Shown: positions 22,506 through 34,498 of the stretch, piece after piece
Layout of the letters: each line of letters starts with the position of its first letter
Numbering within the stretch: position 1 is the stretch's first letter
Source of the DNA: Flammulina velutipes
Taxonomy: Eukaryota > Basidiomycota > Agaricomycetes > Agaricales > Physalacriaceae
DNA: 64,000 bases
Direction: 5' to 3'
Assembly (NCBI GenBank): GCA_011800155.1
Contig: CM022373.1
Location: forward strand, 1,178,001-1,242,000
The notes under the pieces: generated by a model
What the model saw: only the letters and a program-made list of their open reading frames with translations
Told to the model about the DNA's origin: nothing
Databases searched by the model: none
Position numbers and translations under genes: made by a program

Positions 22506-24824
22506 TCATGGTCCTTTCATAGGGCGGTCACCCAAATTCTCGAGGCGCTCTTCGAACGCCTTCTCGTCCTTGGGAAGCTCAGTTGTCACCACCTCGTCTC
22601 CAAATTCTGCGGCGATTTCTTCCAAAGTTCTTCCTTTCGTTCTGAGGTGCCGTCAGTGCCTACATAATGGTCTCTGACAATCTGAGGACTCACTCGGGGA
22701 ACATGAAGAAAACTGTAAGTGTCGTGAAGAATGTGGTGCCGACGAAGACATCTACGCCCAAGGAGGATGAGCATTTGTAGTGACGTACATGAGTGATGTG
22801 CTTACAGTAGAAGTTGGCCCCGATGTTTGCAAACGCTGTCGGACCCGCTTGTGTTACACCAATGTTGAGAATGAAATGGGACATGGAGGCTAATCCGGTA
22901 CTGCCAGTGAAAATATGTCAGTCTATGGGTCCTATCTTGAGAGAGATGATCAGAAACGTACACACTGCTTCGGAGGTGAATCGGGAGAATCTCGACGCCG
23001 TAGAGCCATGTCGTGCTGTTGAGCAACATGACTACCAGATAAACCCTTCAGTGAGGCTCGTTTCTTTGAAAGCCTGCATTGCTCACAGTATATCGCGTTG
23101 TACATGTAGATCCCTAGAATCGCGAATCCTTTGCCTACCTTGTTGTCTGACTCTCCGAAGAAATGGGTCACTTGACAGTGGTGTTAGTAGAGCGACGGTG
23201 CGGGGAAAAAGAGGAAAGGCGTACTGAGTGCAGAGTAGATGAGGTCGACGCATAATCCTCCGAACCCGAATAGAAGCATGGGATAACGGCCAATGTAATC
23301 AAGTAATTTGAGCTGTTATTGTGCTCAGTAAGCTATTTCCTGATATATCGCAGGGTGACATACCGATACGAGGTTGACCAACATGCTAACGGTGCCATAA
23401 ATACCCGCTAGGAGAAGGATGGTTTGCCCTTCCATTCCGAGATTCTTGTATAGGGTGGTTTGATAGTATCCTGTAGTGTCAAGGTGTTAAGAACGCGAAG
23501 ATTAACAGGGGGGTAATAACGCTGACCTATGACATTAATGCCAGCGAGCGAAGTGGCGCTCTGTACAATAACTGCAATCATCACACGTTTCTTGTACTTC
23601 TTCCACGCTTCTTTAATTCCAGAGAGCTCAATAGACTATTGACATGGTTGTCAATCTTTCGGCCACATTCACAAAGCAAAAGTTGTACTAACCTTTTCGT
23701 ACAGAATTTGCTCTCTCATGTCCGCAAACTCCTTGTGAAGCTCAACCTAATAGTTCGGGTCAGTACAGAGCTTCATAGTTCATTACGCTCGAAGACGTAC
23801 ACCTGTGAGGTCTCCCCGAATCTGGGTAAAAGCCGCTTTCGCTTCGTCGTCTCTCCCATGGCGAATGAGCCATCGAGGAGAATCAGGCAGGATAAACTGG
23901 AGCCCTATAAAGAGAATGACACCAGGGGGTATTTGCATGGAAAGAGGGAATCGCCATTGGAATTCGGACGTATCAGGTGCAAACCCGCAAGCATAACCAA
24001 CCCAGTTCGCTGAGAGCCGTCAGGAAAGGATGGAGAATGGAATAAAACGATTAAAATACCTGTCATCGTCCCAAGACTGATCAACATCCCAGAGAAACCG
24101 CCAATAATTCCACGAATTGAGGGAGGCCTGCAAGTATACTTGATGAGAATCTGGTCATAGAGATTGAAATAAAACACTGACGATATCTCGGAGTTGTAGA
24201 TGGGTACTGTGCTAACCAACGCACCACTAGAAGAGAAATCAGCTATCGGACAAAGTAGCAATGTCCTAATATTCGACGTACACTGCGACACCCGTGATAA
24301 CGCGGCCCGCCAAGAACATAGCATAGTTCTGTGAAGCAGTTTGTATAACTGTCCCGATCGTAACCTGTCGAATGGTCAAATACGGCATGGAGTGAAAGAA
24401 AATAAGCAACGCACCACTATACACATCAGCTGCATGAATCGCTTTCTGCCGAGCCTATCGGCAATGAGCATCTGAATCAACGCTCCTGCAGCTTCTCCGG
24501 CAATGTAGGTCGCCACGATTGCACCGATGGCTTCGTTACTGGGACGTCCCATGTCTACAAACAGTTAGTAACTAGTTTAGAAAAGTACATCGTAAGCCAC
24601 TTGCATTCTCTGAAACTCTCGTGCGCTATACTCGTGGTGATGATACCAGTGTCATAGCTGTCAAAATTGTGTTGAGTTCGCGTTACTTCGCTGCGAGACG
24701 CGTCGACAGTACCCAAATAGAAATGAGCCTAACAAGAATGTTAATCTTCAGTACGAGGGCAGAAGGAGAAGGACTCACCTAGCCCAGCGAAGAGACCCGT
24801 CAGAATAACGTAGGCGCGGGGCAT
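22506..24824 (-). CDS. MFS sugar transporter (hexose-type)
   Basis: This is a twelve-helix plasma-membrane sugar carrier. Exons from the ATG at 24824 give L-T-G-L-F-A-G-L-G, F-L-F-G-Y-D-T-G-I-I-T-T-S, D-R-L-G-R-K-R-F-M-Q-L, G-R-V-I-T-G-V, E-I-S-P-P-S-I-R-G and Q-W-R-F-P-L-S-M-Q. They continue with P-D-S-P-R-W-L-I-R-H-G-R, G-I-N-V-I-G-Y-Y, T-W-L-Y-G-V-E-I-L-P and P-E-T-K-G-R-T-L-E-E-I, which are the standard sugar-porter signatures. More than ten introns are present. One exon (24713-24728) is only 16 bases and encodes the F-L-F-G block. The substrate is not determinable. A hexose or a disaccharide is possible. Confidence 0.9.
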
Positions 24825-25652
24825 CGTTCGTCAAGTTGGAAGTTACACCATAGGCTTTCGACGGCTATTATAGCACTCGAAGTATTGGTAATTCCCCATG
24901 GAGCCCCACATCATGATCAAGGTGCCTCTTGAACTGTGATAGATAGGCGTCCACATCGCCCAAAAGAAGAAGAGAAACGTCAACAGTCCAGAGAACGGAG
25001 CTATATGGGGGCTAAACACCGTTCCGTGACAAGACCAACGATATATTCCCTGGAAGTTTTCATCTTGGCAAGTCGAGGGCATTGACCTTGAGTCGACGGA
25101 TGGTAGGTTTGATTGTCTGGTGTATTGCACTGTTCAATGTATTTGTGAGTATGCGCGAGGGGAACTACTGCAGGGAGAGGCAGGGGAGAAGGAAGACATT
25201 CTACAGACATAAAATGGTAGAATTCAATATGATGCGAGGTAGTAGATGGGAATCACTTGATACATTCTTTACGCGTGGCCTCGGCGAGAGCGCCGCTCTG
25301 CGCTGCTTCTGCCTGTCAGTGTGAGTTATCAGTGACTCTTTGTAGCGACAGTCAAGATGGGTTCTCAATGTTCTATCGCATTTCGGTAAAGCCAGGCATG
25401 CTGTTGAAAAATTGGGTTGAACTTGAAGGAAGCAAATCAAGACGACTCTCGGTTCTGGCCGAAGGTGTACACGACGCGGTCCGTGCGGACCGCTATTCCA
25501 AACCACTAATGTTTCCTCATTCTCTAACACTCTAGTAACCATACAAGTACCATAGAACCCCTACGTTATACTATTCATTAACCCATACTATAAGCAACTG
25601 TTCTATACCCAAAAAACTCCCGAAAAATGAAAACCCAAAAAGAAAGAAAATT
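24825..25652. other. Intergenic region between sugar transporter and xylulokinase
   Basis: The transporter promoter lies to the left and the xylulokinase 3' flank to the right. Frames of 80-113 codons exist on both strands between 24840 and 25540, but none has a domain, and they overlap one another in competing phases. I see no gene here. Confidence 0.5.
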
Positions 25653-27477
25653 CTAAACAGCCAGAGAAGCCATCTCAGCCACGACAGAAGCCTCGCATGC
25701 AACATACGAGTCGACAAGGTTTGCGTACTCCAGCGCGACGGCCGGGTTAGGCTCCGCCACGCACTTCATTCCCAAAGCCTCAGCTCCAAGTCCAGCACAC
25801 ATCTCCTCAAATGTGCCGTGGGGATCCTCCTCGATGCGCCACCACGCAAATCGAGCGAGAAGAGCACCACCCATACCAGCAGCCTCCTTCGTCGCGCTGA
25901 TGTACACCTTCATATCGAAAAGGTCTGCAGCGAGCTGACGGATAGTTTGGTTTGCCGATGATCCACCAGTAACGACGAGACGTTGAAGAGGCGGAGAATT
26001 GTTTGGAAGAATCGCAGCGATCCTTGAACGGATGGAGAGGAATTGAGACTCCAGGATCATACGGGGATGAATATCTTTGGGCACGTCGTCTTCCTCGACT
26101 TTGATAGGTGGTTTGCCTGGTTCCGTTCGGTAGAGGAATTGGCCTTGTACGCCGGGAGGGATGATCTCAGGCAGTGGGAAGTACAATCCCATGTAGCCTT
26201 TGGTTCCCGGTAGGTTCGCCTCGACGAGCTGATTGTACGTCGACCAGTGCGCATCGGCGAACTGGTCACGGACTTGCTCACGGGCCAGAGCGCCATTTTT
26301 GTAGCAGAGCATAGCGATCTGAGCATCCGGAGCAGTCGTGGGATGCGAGAGAAGGTGTGAGGTCGTGAATCGTTTGGGCGGAGTGGACGCAGGTGGGATA
26401 GAAAGCAAGAAAGTGGTCGAAGTGCCGAGGGAGAGTAAAGCGTCACCAGGGAATGAGAGAGCGACCACGGTCGCTGGGTTATCACCTGTAAAGGGCGCCA
26501 CAATACATTCTGCCAAGAACAGTGAGAAGGGAACACAAAAGCACCGAGGAAATTTTAAAACTAACCCGGATCAAATCCCCATCGTTCGACCCACCATGAG
26601 CAGACCGTTCCGAGTGATGTCCCTCCAGCAACAGGTTCCGGGCCAAGCTTGGAACGCAACTCGGGGCCTCCGCATATCTCGAGCAGTCGGTCGTCCCATT
26701 TGCAAGAAATAACGTCCATGAGGTTCATCCCGCTCGCGTCTGAGATTTCGATAGCTGCGATCTCACCCAAAAACAAGGATGGTATCCATGAAGACACAAG
26801 CGACACTCTGGAAGTCAAGTCATACGCCTCCCGATTGATTCGTCGGATCTTATAAAAATGAATGGGTCAATCCCCGTAGGTTACATTGGGGGAAACAAGG
26901 TTCGCTTACCCTCTTGATTTGTGTGCCTGTAAAACGTTCGTATGCACGACTGCCGCTGATATCTGCGAGGGCCTGCGGGCCACCAACGGCCTCTTCGATC
27001 TCACGACATTCACGAGTCGTTGACGAGTCCTGCCAGATGGGAGCGTTGGGCAGCGAGAAAGCTTTCGGCGCGAGTTGGGTCAAGGGTCGGGTGGGATCCA
27101 GCGATGCAAGCGCTGCCTCGCCCTCGTAGGACCAATATACGGAGCCATGTTGCTGGAGATGGCGTAGTGAGCACATTGCGAAAGCCTATCAAACATCCTC
27201 TCACCTGTCCAGCACCGGAGATCGCAGCGATGGACGCAAAGTCCACACCTGCCTCCTTCATCCGGTTCATAAGCAGATCGAGCGCAGCCAACCACATCAC
27301 GACGGGGGACGTGACCTCCCCATCCTGGCCACGGATAGCACCGTTCGTAGTTTGGTACTCGGGGAGATCACGGTCAAAGTGGACTGCAGACTCATGTACG
27401 ATAGAGCAGTCTTCTTGGACGAGGACAGCCTTGAGCTGTTGGGTCGACAGATCAAGTCCAAGAAATAGTGGGTTCAT
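25653..27477 (-). CDS. D-xylulose kinase (FGGY family)
   Basis: The enzyme phosphorylates D-xylulose to xylulose-5-phosphate, feeding pentoses into the pentose phosphate pathway. The N-terminal phosphate loop is L-G-L-D-L-S-T-Q-Q-L-K-A. Then follow S-G-A-G-Q / Q-H-G-S-V-Y-W, I-W-Q-D-S-S-T, R-A-Y-E-R-F-T-G-T-Q-I, S-S-W-I-P-S-L-F-L-G and D-A-S-G-M-N-L-M-D. After these come F-T-G-D-N-P-A-T, L-S-L-G-T-S-T-T-F, V-V-T-G-G-S-S-A-N-Q and K-E-A-A-G-M-G-G-A-L-L-A. Three or four introns interrupt it, mainly in the 5' half. Motif order and length (about 540-560) are those of eukaryotic xylulokinases. The neighbouring sugar transporter could supply substrate, but no shared control is visible. Confidence 0.93.
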
Positions 27478-28024
27478 GTTGGGGTGGGGGAAAGTGAATG
27501 CGGGGAAACCTGGGCGAATATATCCAGGCTTATATTAGGGTGCCACTTGTCCGGGCCGCTAAATGTTTCCGAACTTGCCTGGACAGATTTCCCCCGAGAC
27601 GTGGGCACTGGGGCGGCCGATGATCATCTTACACCCAACATGCTGTCCAAGTATGGTGTAGCCCGCCAGAACGAGAGCAACCAGCAGCACCTAAATGACA
27701 AAAGGTTAATATCCTACTTGATCGCACTACAGCAAGAGTGGTTGGAAGGAAGATTATCGGAAATTCTCGTGTCGGATCTAACCGTCGGATCAAAATGCGC
27801 CACAGTACTCTCGATCACACAATCCACACTGGACCAACACAGACCAACACTGGACGTTTACGTGGCGTATATCAACACTCTAGGCTATTGTAATCGTAAG
27901 TAATATCACACACCCGCTACCATCGCCACATACAAGAAATATTGTAAGAGGGAAAAACTCGATAGCTAACACAAAACACTGTATCAAACACTACTATAAC
28001 ACTGTCAGTTACAACCTTTTCTCC
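27478..28024. other. Xylulokinase promoter and R3H-SUZ 3' flank
   Basis: The region is bounded by the xylulokinase start and the stop of the next minus-strand gene. A 139-codon plus-strand frame (27484-27903) is open but lacks an ATG start, has no motif, and covers the presumed promoter. I consider it chance. Confidence 0.5.
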
Positions 28025-30618
28025 CTAGCCGTCTGGCGCAGCCTCTAAGGACAGTGTCCGCACCTGGTCCGCCAAAGTCGAACCACCAGAGTCTCGGCCG
28101 CGTATTCCATCTTCCTTCTCGGAATGCTTTGCACTGTGATTACTCGAAGATCGCTTCGGGCCCATCTTGGGATTGTAGAGCTCAGCAGCGCGCGGAGGAG
28201 GCCGCTCGAAGCGGTCCGTCTCCTCCAGACGATTTGGGTTCGCAGCTGATGGTGAACGCTGCACCAATGAGGTATTTTGCCCCAATGCTCGCGTTGAAGG
28301 AGGATTTGTCCAAGCACCTGCGACAACCGGAGGGCGTTTCTCGGTTGGGGAAGAAGATAACGGAGGGAAGTCAGCAGACTGCAAGCTTGATGCGCCGTTG
28401 AGGCTACGCGAAGGGGACATGGGTGCGCTACTTCGAGAGCCATTCGAAGATTCGTGATGTCGATTGGTCGCATGAAGAGTCGGATCGGGTTTAAGACCAA
28501 CGGCCCAGTCAGGTCGTGGAGGTAGAGGATGCTGGGAAGAAGTTGACGTGTATGTTCTTCGAGATGAGGAAGATGTTGACGATGACTGTATCAAAGTGTC
28601 AAAAGTTATTGACTAGAAGGAGAATGGAACAAGCTTACAGCAGTCGAAGAAACCTCATCCCAATTATTCGACGAGCGATAATTGCCTGAGCTACTACCAC
28701 TGCTATGATTTGATTGCCTTCTATTCGTGCTGTTGAATCTAGGACCAACATCGCTTGGGCCATTATGTCCACCTATCCCTGGACCATAACTCCAAGTGTG
28801 CCGCGGCTGAGGGGCGTTGGTCCTGGTCTTCCCGTTTGTCGTTGACCCGTTGAACGTCGCAGTGCGCGAGTAGCGATTTGGATTTGGATTTGAGTTTGGA
28901 TTGTAGCCGCCCCTCCCAAAGTTATGATCAAAGTGACCGCCGCCTTCTTGAGAACCATCCCCCGATCGATGGTCATACAATTGGTTCATCATAGGCTGTT
29001 GAGGGGGCATAGGACCCATCATCGACTGCCCGAGAGGTGGTTGAGGATAGTAGCCAGGCATGGGATACATGTATACCGGCGAGGTCGTCACGTAAGGATG
29101 AGGGTGAAACTGGGCGTTGCCCTGGTTTTGCGGGGCATTTCCACCGTTGGCGCCGTCAGTGGAAGGAGGGGGGACAGATTGAGGATGCGGAGGTGGAAGC
29201 GGAAGCGGAGGAGATTGTTGGTTCGCCGCCCAGTTGTAAGAATTGTGGTAGATGGGATGTGGGGCGTACATCTCGCCACTGGGAGGTGAGGACGGATCAG
29301 AGGGGTTATGGGGATGAGGTGGTGCAGAGTATGGATATGGGTAGTATGGAGGATAAGGTGCAAGATATCCAGAATTGGCAGCTTGACCTGGCACGAACGG
29401 GTAATAGTAGTTCGCTGGCAGATACCCGGGAGTCGTTACTGGACCGGGTTGGACTGCATCGTATGGGATCCCAGAGGCGTTCGGCTCGTAAAGACTGGGG
29501 AAAGCAAATGAGGGGGAAGGAGCTCGGGAGTTGCGAGAACTTCCTGCTCCATTCGATGAAAAAGAGTGCGCGGAAGACCTTACAGATCGATTCGACGCAC
29601 TGGACCTCCCCTTCCTAAACGAAGGAGCAGACCATTCGCTCTCGGTGGCTACCGAGGAAACGGAATCTTCAATATCGCCAACACTGCCACCGCTCGTTGA
29701 AGCCGACCCGGAGACAACACTGAGTGAGGAAGAGCTGCTCATGTCTTTCTCTTTCTCCTTTTCTTTTTCCTCAAAGTTCATGAAGATGCGGGAACGCGCC
29801 TCGTTGTACGCGGCTTCACGTTCTTCGATAGTCATCCTCTTTTTCGAACTTCCGCCCGTCGCGTTACTACGGCCACCGACGCTGCCCGCCTCGGACTCGT
29901 CGACGTCGGACAAGTCACCATCATCACCCGCGACTGAACCAGCCTGCGAGTGTGTTTTTGGTCTGCGAGTCTGGGAAGACCGCCGCATAATCTGGAAAGC
30001 AGGGGGAGTCGAAGAGTCCGGAGGGATCAAATCTGCGAGTCTCCGCGGAGGACTGGAACAAGATATCAGGAGCTGCACACGGCATCACAAAAGCAGACTT
30101 ACATCCGGGAATCAGAAGTCGTTGAGACGGAAATGCCTTTGCTAACGGGGTCGCTGTCAGGCTGAAGTCTGTAGTAGGCTGAGCAACGGTGAACAAGGAG
30201 TCGCTGGTACGAAGTCGCGGGGGTAAGATCGAGTCGGAATCTACGCAATAAAATCAGTGATTAACGTCCGAGGAGCAGGAAAATCTCGTCGCGTGTTGGT
30301 AGCGCCAGACGAATGCACGCACCTTCTCTCTGAAATGAGGGACTCCATCTGCTCCCCGAGCTTCAAGACATATATCCTGTCCTTGCTGCGAAGAGCCTCC
30401 AGGATTTGGGGGTCAATCTCTGGGGATGGGCTCGTTGGGACAAGGTCGCTGTTGCCAATGTTCTCCGCGGCGGGAGTGAAGACAGGCGCGTGAGGATTGA
30501 AGCCATCGACGGATGACATTGCGGATGCGAGCAGCGCTGAGGAAAGCGGTACAGGGTTGTATGGGCCGTTGGAGGTCGTCGTCGAGGTGAAAGGCGAAGT
30601 CGGTGTCGGGTCGACCAT
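28025..30618 (-). CDS. R3H-SUZ domain RNA-binding protein
   Basis: From the ATG at 30618 (M-V-D-P-T-P-T-S) a short leader precedes an R3H domain split over two exons: L-E-A-L-R-S-K-D-R-I-Y-V-L-K-L-G, then T-S-Y-Q-R-L-L-V-H-R-C-S-A-Y-Y-R-L. A SUZ domain follows (M-T-I-E-E-R-E-A-A-Y-N-E-A-R-S-R-I-F). The rest, about 550 residues, is low-complexity: Ser-rich, then Pro/Tyr/Gln-rich (around 28960-29420), then Asn/Gly-rich. R3H plus SUZ binds single-stranded RNA or DNA, as in the R3HDM/Encore family, and such tails often drive RNP granule assembly. The stop is at 28025. The mRNA target is unknown. Confidence 0.88.
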
Positions 30619-31263
30619 CGTGTGGTCTGGCTGCTGCTGCTCTGTATCGATTGAGCGTATTGATAGCGTAGATGGCTGTATCTGGCTGTAATGCTCTGCA
30701 AATGGGGCAAATTGAGCGATGGTGGTTAGAGAGTAAGATGGATGGACGACGGACCAGAGGCCATAGGCTGCGTGCAGCGAGCGACTATTAGAGTAATAAG
30801 GACAGCTTGTATGTGCTCGAGAGTGCTCGGCGCGGTCAAGAGAACGTCGGGGACGACATGGCGACTTCAAGACATCAGGTTTAAGGGCAAAACAGAAAAC
30901 AAGCACTCTGCTACACCAAAGCCCCGTGGGAATTCATTACTAAATACAGCCACCCTACGCCACACAGTTGAAGATATATGAGGAGTCGTGTGGCCAGAGA
31001 CATGCCCATATTCTGGCGCTTCAAATATCCCCAGCACAAAATGAGAGGCTCTCCAGGTTGAATTTATAAACAATAGGACACCCGAATTAACCGAGAAGCC
31101 TACATATCATCTTTGAATGACTGTCCGAAGGTCTCAATTCTCGGCGAAGATTGAGGACTCGTATATGGGCTGCGAGAGCAGGATCTCGTAGAATTCATTG
31201 TCATAAGATTGTAAATTATTTTTCCATGAGCTCGAATACACGTTCTTAAATATAATTAGTACT
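30619..31263. other. Promoter of the R3H-SUZ gene and 3' flank of the AVT gene
   Basis: A minus-strand frame continues upstream of 30618 to 30906, with an upstream start at 30906. That could lengthen the R3H-SUZ protein, but its sequence lacks any motif, so I treat it as 5' leader. The part near 31190-31260 is AT-rich and probably holds the AVT transcript end. Confidence 0.45.
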
Positions 31264-33126
31264 CTAATGTGCGGGTCCTCCTTCACCTACAACGACAGAG
31301 TAGATGTTAAAGCCCAAACTAAAAAACCGTCAGCCAATGCCCCCACAGTAGTTCACCAAGAACTCACCAAAACACAAACACAAAGCATCCATATATCATC
31401 AACATAAATGCCAACGAATTCATCGTCTTGCGCTCAGGATCGTCTCGGCTCAGCTAGGAATACTATCAGCACGAGTTTACAATTAGTATAACCAACCACA
31501 CCTTCCAATAGAATAGTCCCGGTAGGATGAACGATATCGTCGTCGAGCCAGTTGACCCAACAAACGACAATACTATCAACAAAGTCAGCTTGACGTAGCA
31601 CGAGAACCACAAGACACTCACCCATCTGGAGATCATTCACAAAGTAAGCCACAGTGAATCCAATCGCGACGATGAGGCAGGTCAGCGTCGCGTGCATCGC
31701 GACAGACATCTCGACAACGGGGTATTCAACTTCATCATCATCCTCTCCATCCTTTTCGACTATCTTGCCTCCAAAGAAGATCTTGTCCAAACAGTTCCGA
31801 CAGGGATGGACTTGGAGAGGATACGAGAACATAACGAGGACCACAATAGCAAGTTGTCCGAAAGCGATAAACAGCGATGTAGACGGATACATCGCAATGA
31901 CGTTCGCGCCGACCTACGTGGAAAGCATCAGGAAGATGAGGACATGGCCAACACGAATTCATTACCTTGGAACCAAACGTGAGATAGCCAAAGACGGCGA
32001 TAATTTCGTACGTCAAAGTCGCAGTGCCTATCGACGCGCCCACGAAGATGTTCATCCGCTCTTGAGTATTACTCTTCAGCTCGTTGTAAAGCGGAAACAA
32101 CTATGGACACGTAAGATTGTGACAAGCAAACACCAGGAACACGTACGTTCTGCGCACAAGTGAACGCGAAAACCTGAACGGGGAACGTAGACACGAAACT
32201 CGGCGAAAAGTGAATCAGATGCACTTCACCCTTGTCAGGCATACCCTCCAAAGGCCAGAAGTAACACGTTATGACGATGATGATAAGATAGGCTGGCTCG
32301 GTTGTTAATTGTGGATTTCACCGTCGAGTATAACGTGCACAGACCTACGGAGAACAGCGCGACGTAGCTCGTATGCCGTAGACTGTGCAAGTGCTTCATA
32401 AACGCGAGCGGAACGAGTGGAATCATGAAAAGAAGGATCCAGTTTCTTCCCGACAACATCCAAGTGGGAATCGTCGCTGCAGGAGCAAGGTCATGGTATA
32501 AAGACGAGACAACGTTGGGCATTAGCCCCTTGATAATAATGAGATAGCTATATTCCCGGTTATCAGCTATTCTCCGAGGAGGGTATTTGAGTGGTGCTTA
32601 CCTTATGGATACGCCGAAGCATTTGATAGCTATCGCGGCGTCGAAGAAGATAGCCGCCTTGGGGAAGGTTAGTTGGGCCACGGCGAAGAACGACGCATGC
32701 CTGTGTGGCGCTTTCGCAGCACAGAGGGAGAGAAGATACAGCCCAAAGGCAGCCACGCATCCGGAGAATAGGCATGTTATGATTCCAGGAAGGATGCCAG
32801 CAGACGCCATGGCCTGTGGATACGTCTTCAGTACATTTAAAGGAAGAATCGGAGGTGGAACGCACAAGGGGGAAGGTCAGCATTCCTAGAGGTGATCATT
32901 GAGTTCGTTTTCTAGAGCGACGCAAGCTTAACGCACCACTTCCAATGATCGTATTGCAGAGATTGCTTACACAGCTAACGATTGTGGCATGCCCGTCCTT
33001 GATATTCCGCCTTGGAGCTGTTCCAGGAGTAGAGAGCAAGGCGCTGGACTCTTCAGCACCGTCGGGGCTGGTCGGTTCGTTATCGACGTCGTCGCCGCTG
33101 TGTTTGGCTGTGCCGTATTCGACCAT
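31264..33126 (-). CDS. Vacuolar amino acid transporter, AVT/SLC38 type
   Basis: This is an eleven-helix carrier of the amino acid/auxin permease superfamily, expected at the vacuole. The N-terminus is acidic and soluble (E-S-S-A-L-L-S-T-P-G). The family start of helix 1 follows: H-A-T-I-V-S-C-V-S-N-L-C-N-T-I-I-G-S-G, then A-M-A-S-A-G-I-L-P-G-I. Later blocks are A-I-A-I-K-C-F-G-V-S, P-L-A-F-M-K-H-L, F-A-F-T-C-A-Q-N, E-I-I-A-V-F-G-Y-L-T-F-G and F-S-Y-P-L-Q-V-H-P-C-R. The C-terminal exon ends with the stop at 31264. About ten introns occur. I chose the ATG at 33126 (M-V-E-Y-G-T-A-K). Its 5' flank is partly repeated 0.95 kb further right (see the 34124 repeat). Confidence 0.88.
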
Positions 33127-33170
33127 CTCGAATGCGCCGTTGGCGTATAACGTTAACCCTGACAATGCTG

Positions 33171-33268
33171 CGCCGTCGTGGGAAGGAACGTGTGGTAAAG
33201 GTCAGGTAAAGTATTGAGTTGAGATTAAGTGGCCAAGTTGCGTGCTGCCAGCCGGCAGGCAAAAAAAG
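33171..33268. repeat. Direct repeat left of T1 (AVT 5' flank)
   Basis: About 75 bases here (core GGTAAAGGTCAGGTAAAGTA at 33194-33213, then AAGTGGCCAAGTTGCGTG) recur in the same orientation at 34321-34397. The adjoining GTCGTGGGAAGGAACGTGT recurs at 34126. The copy here is part of the AVT gene's 5' flank, so the right-hand copy is probably the duplicate. Confidence 0.75.
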
Positions 33269-33326
33269 CATTGCCAAAGCTCAAACTTTGGTCGCGGACG
33301 TTTGTACGCACTTACGGTCGTCCACC

Positions 33327-33839
33327 ATGAACAACCTGAGCACGCCATTCGAACGAGAACCCTGGCAGACTGACCCTACTTTGTTAGCTGCGAGTGTTGT
33401 GCTCATCCTCAACATTCCACCCCTCTACATAAAAGTCCTCTTTCCGGAACACCTTCCCATTATCTTGTGCATACTCCAAAGCATCTCCTGAGTTTCCCTC
33501 CTTGCCCTCAGCACCACCTACGAGCCTCCCAGAGGAACTCCAGAGGAAATAGACGGCCCCGATTCCGAAAGGCATCACTTGCATGAGATAGCTGGCAAGT
33601 TGATCTGTGTCGAGATTGGTCTTTGGTTCTTCACTTGGACGTGGCTCGATCTTAGATGTCTGTTTCTCCGCTCGCTCATTTGGCCTTGACTGACTATTAC
33701 TATAGTTACACCGTTGGCGATTTTCGTGTTCTGCTATTCCTTGAGATGGACGCCGAAGATGGTTATGGGTTATCCTGGGTTCGCTTCGAAATTCCCCTCC
33801 CCTTCGGGGGCTGGTGACAAAGATGTCGAGAAACAGTGA
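33327..33839 (+). pseudogene. T1: EEIDGP-family membrane protein, one stop codon
   Basis: The ATG at 33327 starts a copy of the four-helix family also found at 39514, 40468 and 47520. Blocks in order are I-P-P-L-Y-I-K-V-L-F-P-E-H-L-P, L-A-L-S-T-T-Y-E-P-P-R-G, P-E-E-I-D-G-P-D-S-E, A-G-K-L-I-C-V-E-I-G-L-W-F, and T-W-T-W-L-D-L-R. A 48-base intron then leads to P-L-A-I-F-V-F-C-Y-S. An in-frame TGA follows S-I-S (near 33489), where copy T3 has a Phe codon; the rest of the frame is open to the TGA at 33837. A single recent lesion is likely unless the codon is bypassed. It is convergent with deaminase A1. Confidence 0.75.
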
Positions 33840-34123
33840 TTGCGCGCGAAAGTTGGGTAGATGAGTGTGATAGTTCCAGAGCTCTGTATTTTTGCAGAAA
33901 GATGTATCAAATGTATTCGGATTCCGGTAGCAAGTCAGTGATATCTCGTTGACTAGATCTAACAGGCTCGCAGACGAGCATGGTATACATGCACAGACGA
34001 CTGCACTTTGAGTACTGGATGATATGGAGAAGAGTCGGAGGTCCTTTGTGCTCGTGTGGATGCGAGCTACGTGCCCAGGTGTGCACTGCACTTGAGGTCT
34101 ACACACCAATGTAGATACCCACA

Positions 34124-34397
34124 CCGTCGTGGAAAGGAACGTGTATGTTCGCCAAGTTCCTTACATGCACACGAGGATTACGCCACATTAGATAAGATTA
34201 GATACAGTACTTATTTAGTGATCTCGTAGCGTACTCTTTGTCTTCGTACCATCAGCAAGTCATTCGCTTGGACACATTGCTCATCTGTTCACCTAGCGAG
34301 CAGCTGCTTCTTACAAACGCGTGGTAAAGGCCAGGTAAAGTATTGGGATTATTAAGTGGCCAAGTTGCGTGTTAGTGACTACTACCCGGTAGGCGAA
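34124..34397. repeat. Direct repeat right of T1, split copy
   Basis: This is the second copy of the repeat at 33171-33268. The first part (34124-34144) and the second (34321-34397) are separated by about 175 bases not present in the left copy. The bases at the two edges of that extra piece are similar (AACGTGT and AACGCGT), which might be a decayed target duplication. Together the two repeats bracket T1. Confidence 0.65.
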
Positions 34398-34498
34398 AAC
34401 ATGCTCTGTTTATTCAGATTCTAGTTCGTGTTGTAAGTCCTCTCCTGAGAACTTCTTGGCTAATCTCTTGTATCGTCTTGCTATCAGCTGCGACGACC

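Noticed and set aside
24843..25542. Several frames of 80-113 codons on both strands.
   Set aside because: They compete with each other in the same bases and show no motif, good start context or splice pattern.
27484..27903. A 139-codon open frame on the plus strand upstream of xylulokinase.
   Set aside because: It begins with GTG, not ATG, has no domain, and covers the presumed promoter; codon content looks random.
29037..29618. A 193-codon plus-strand frame.
   Set aside because: It is antisense to the Pro/Tyr-rich part of the R3H-SUZ gene, where biased codons open the opposite strand.
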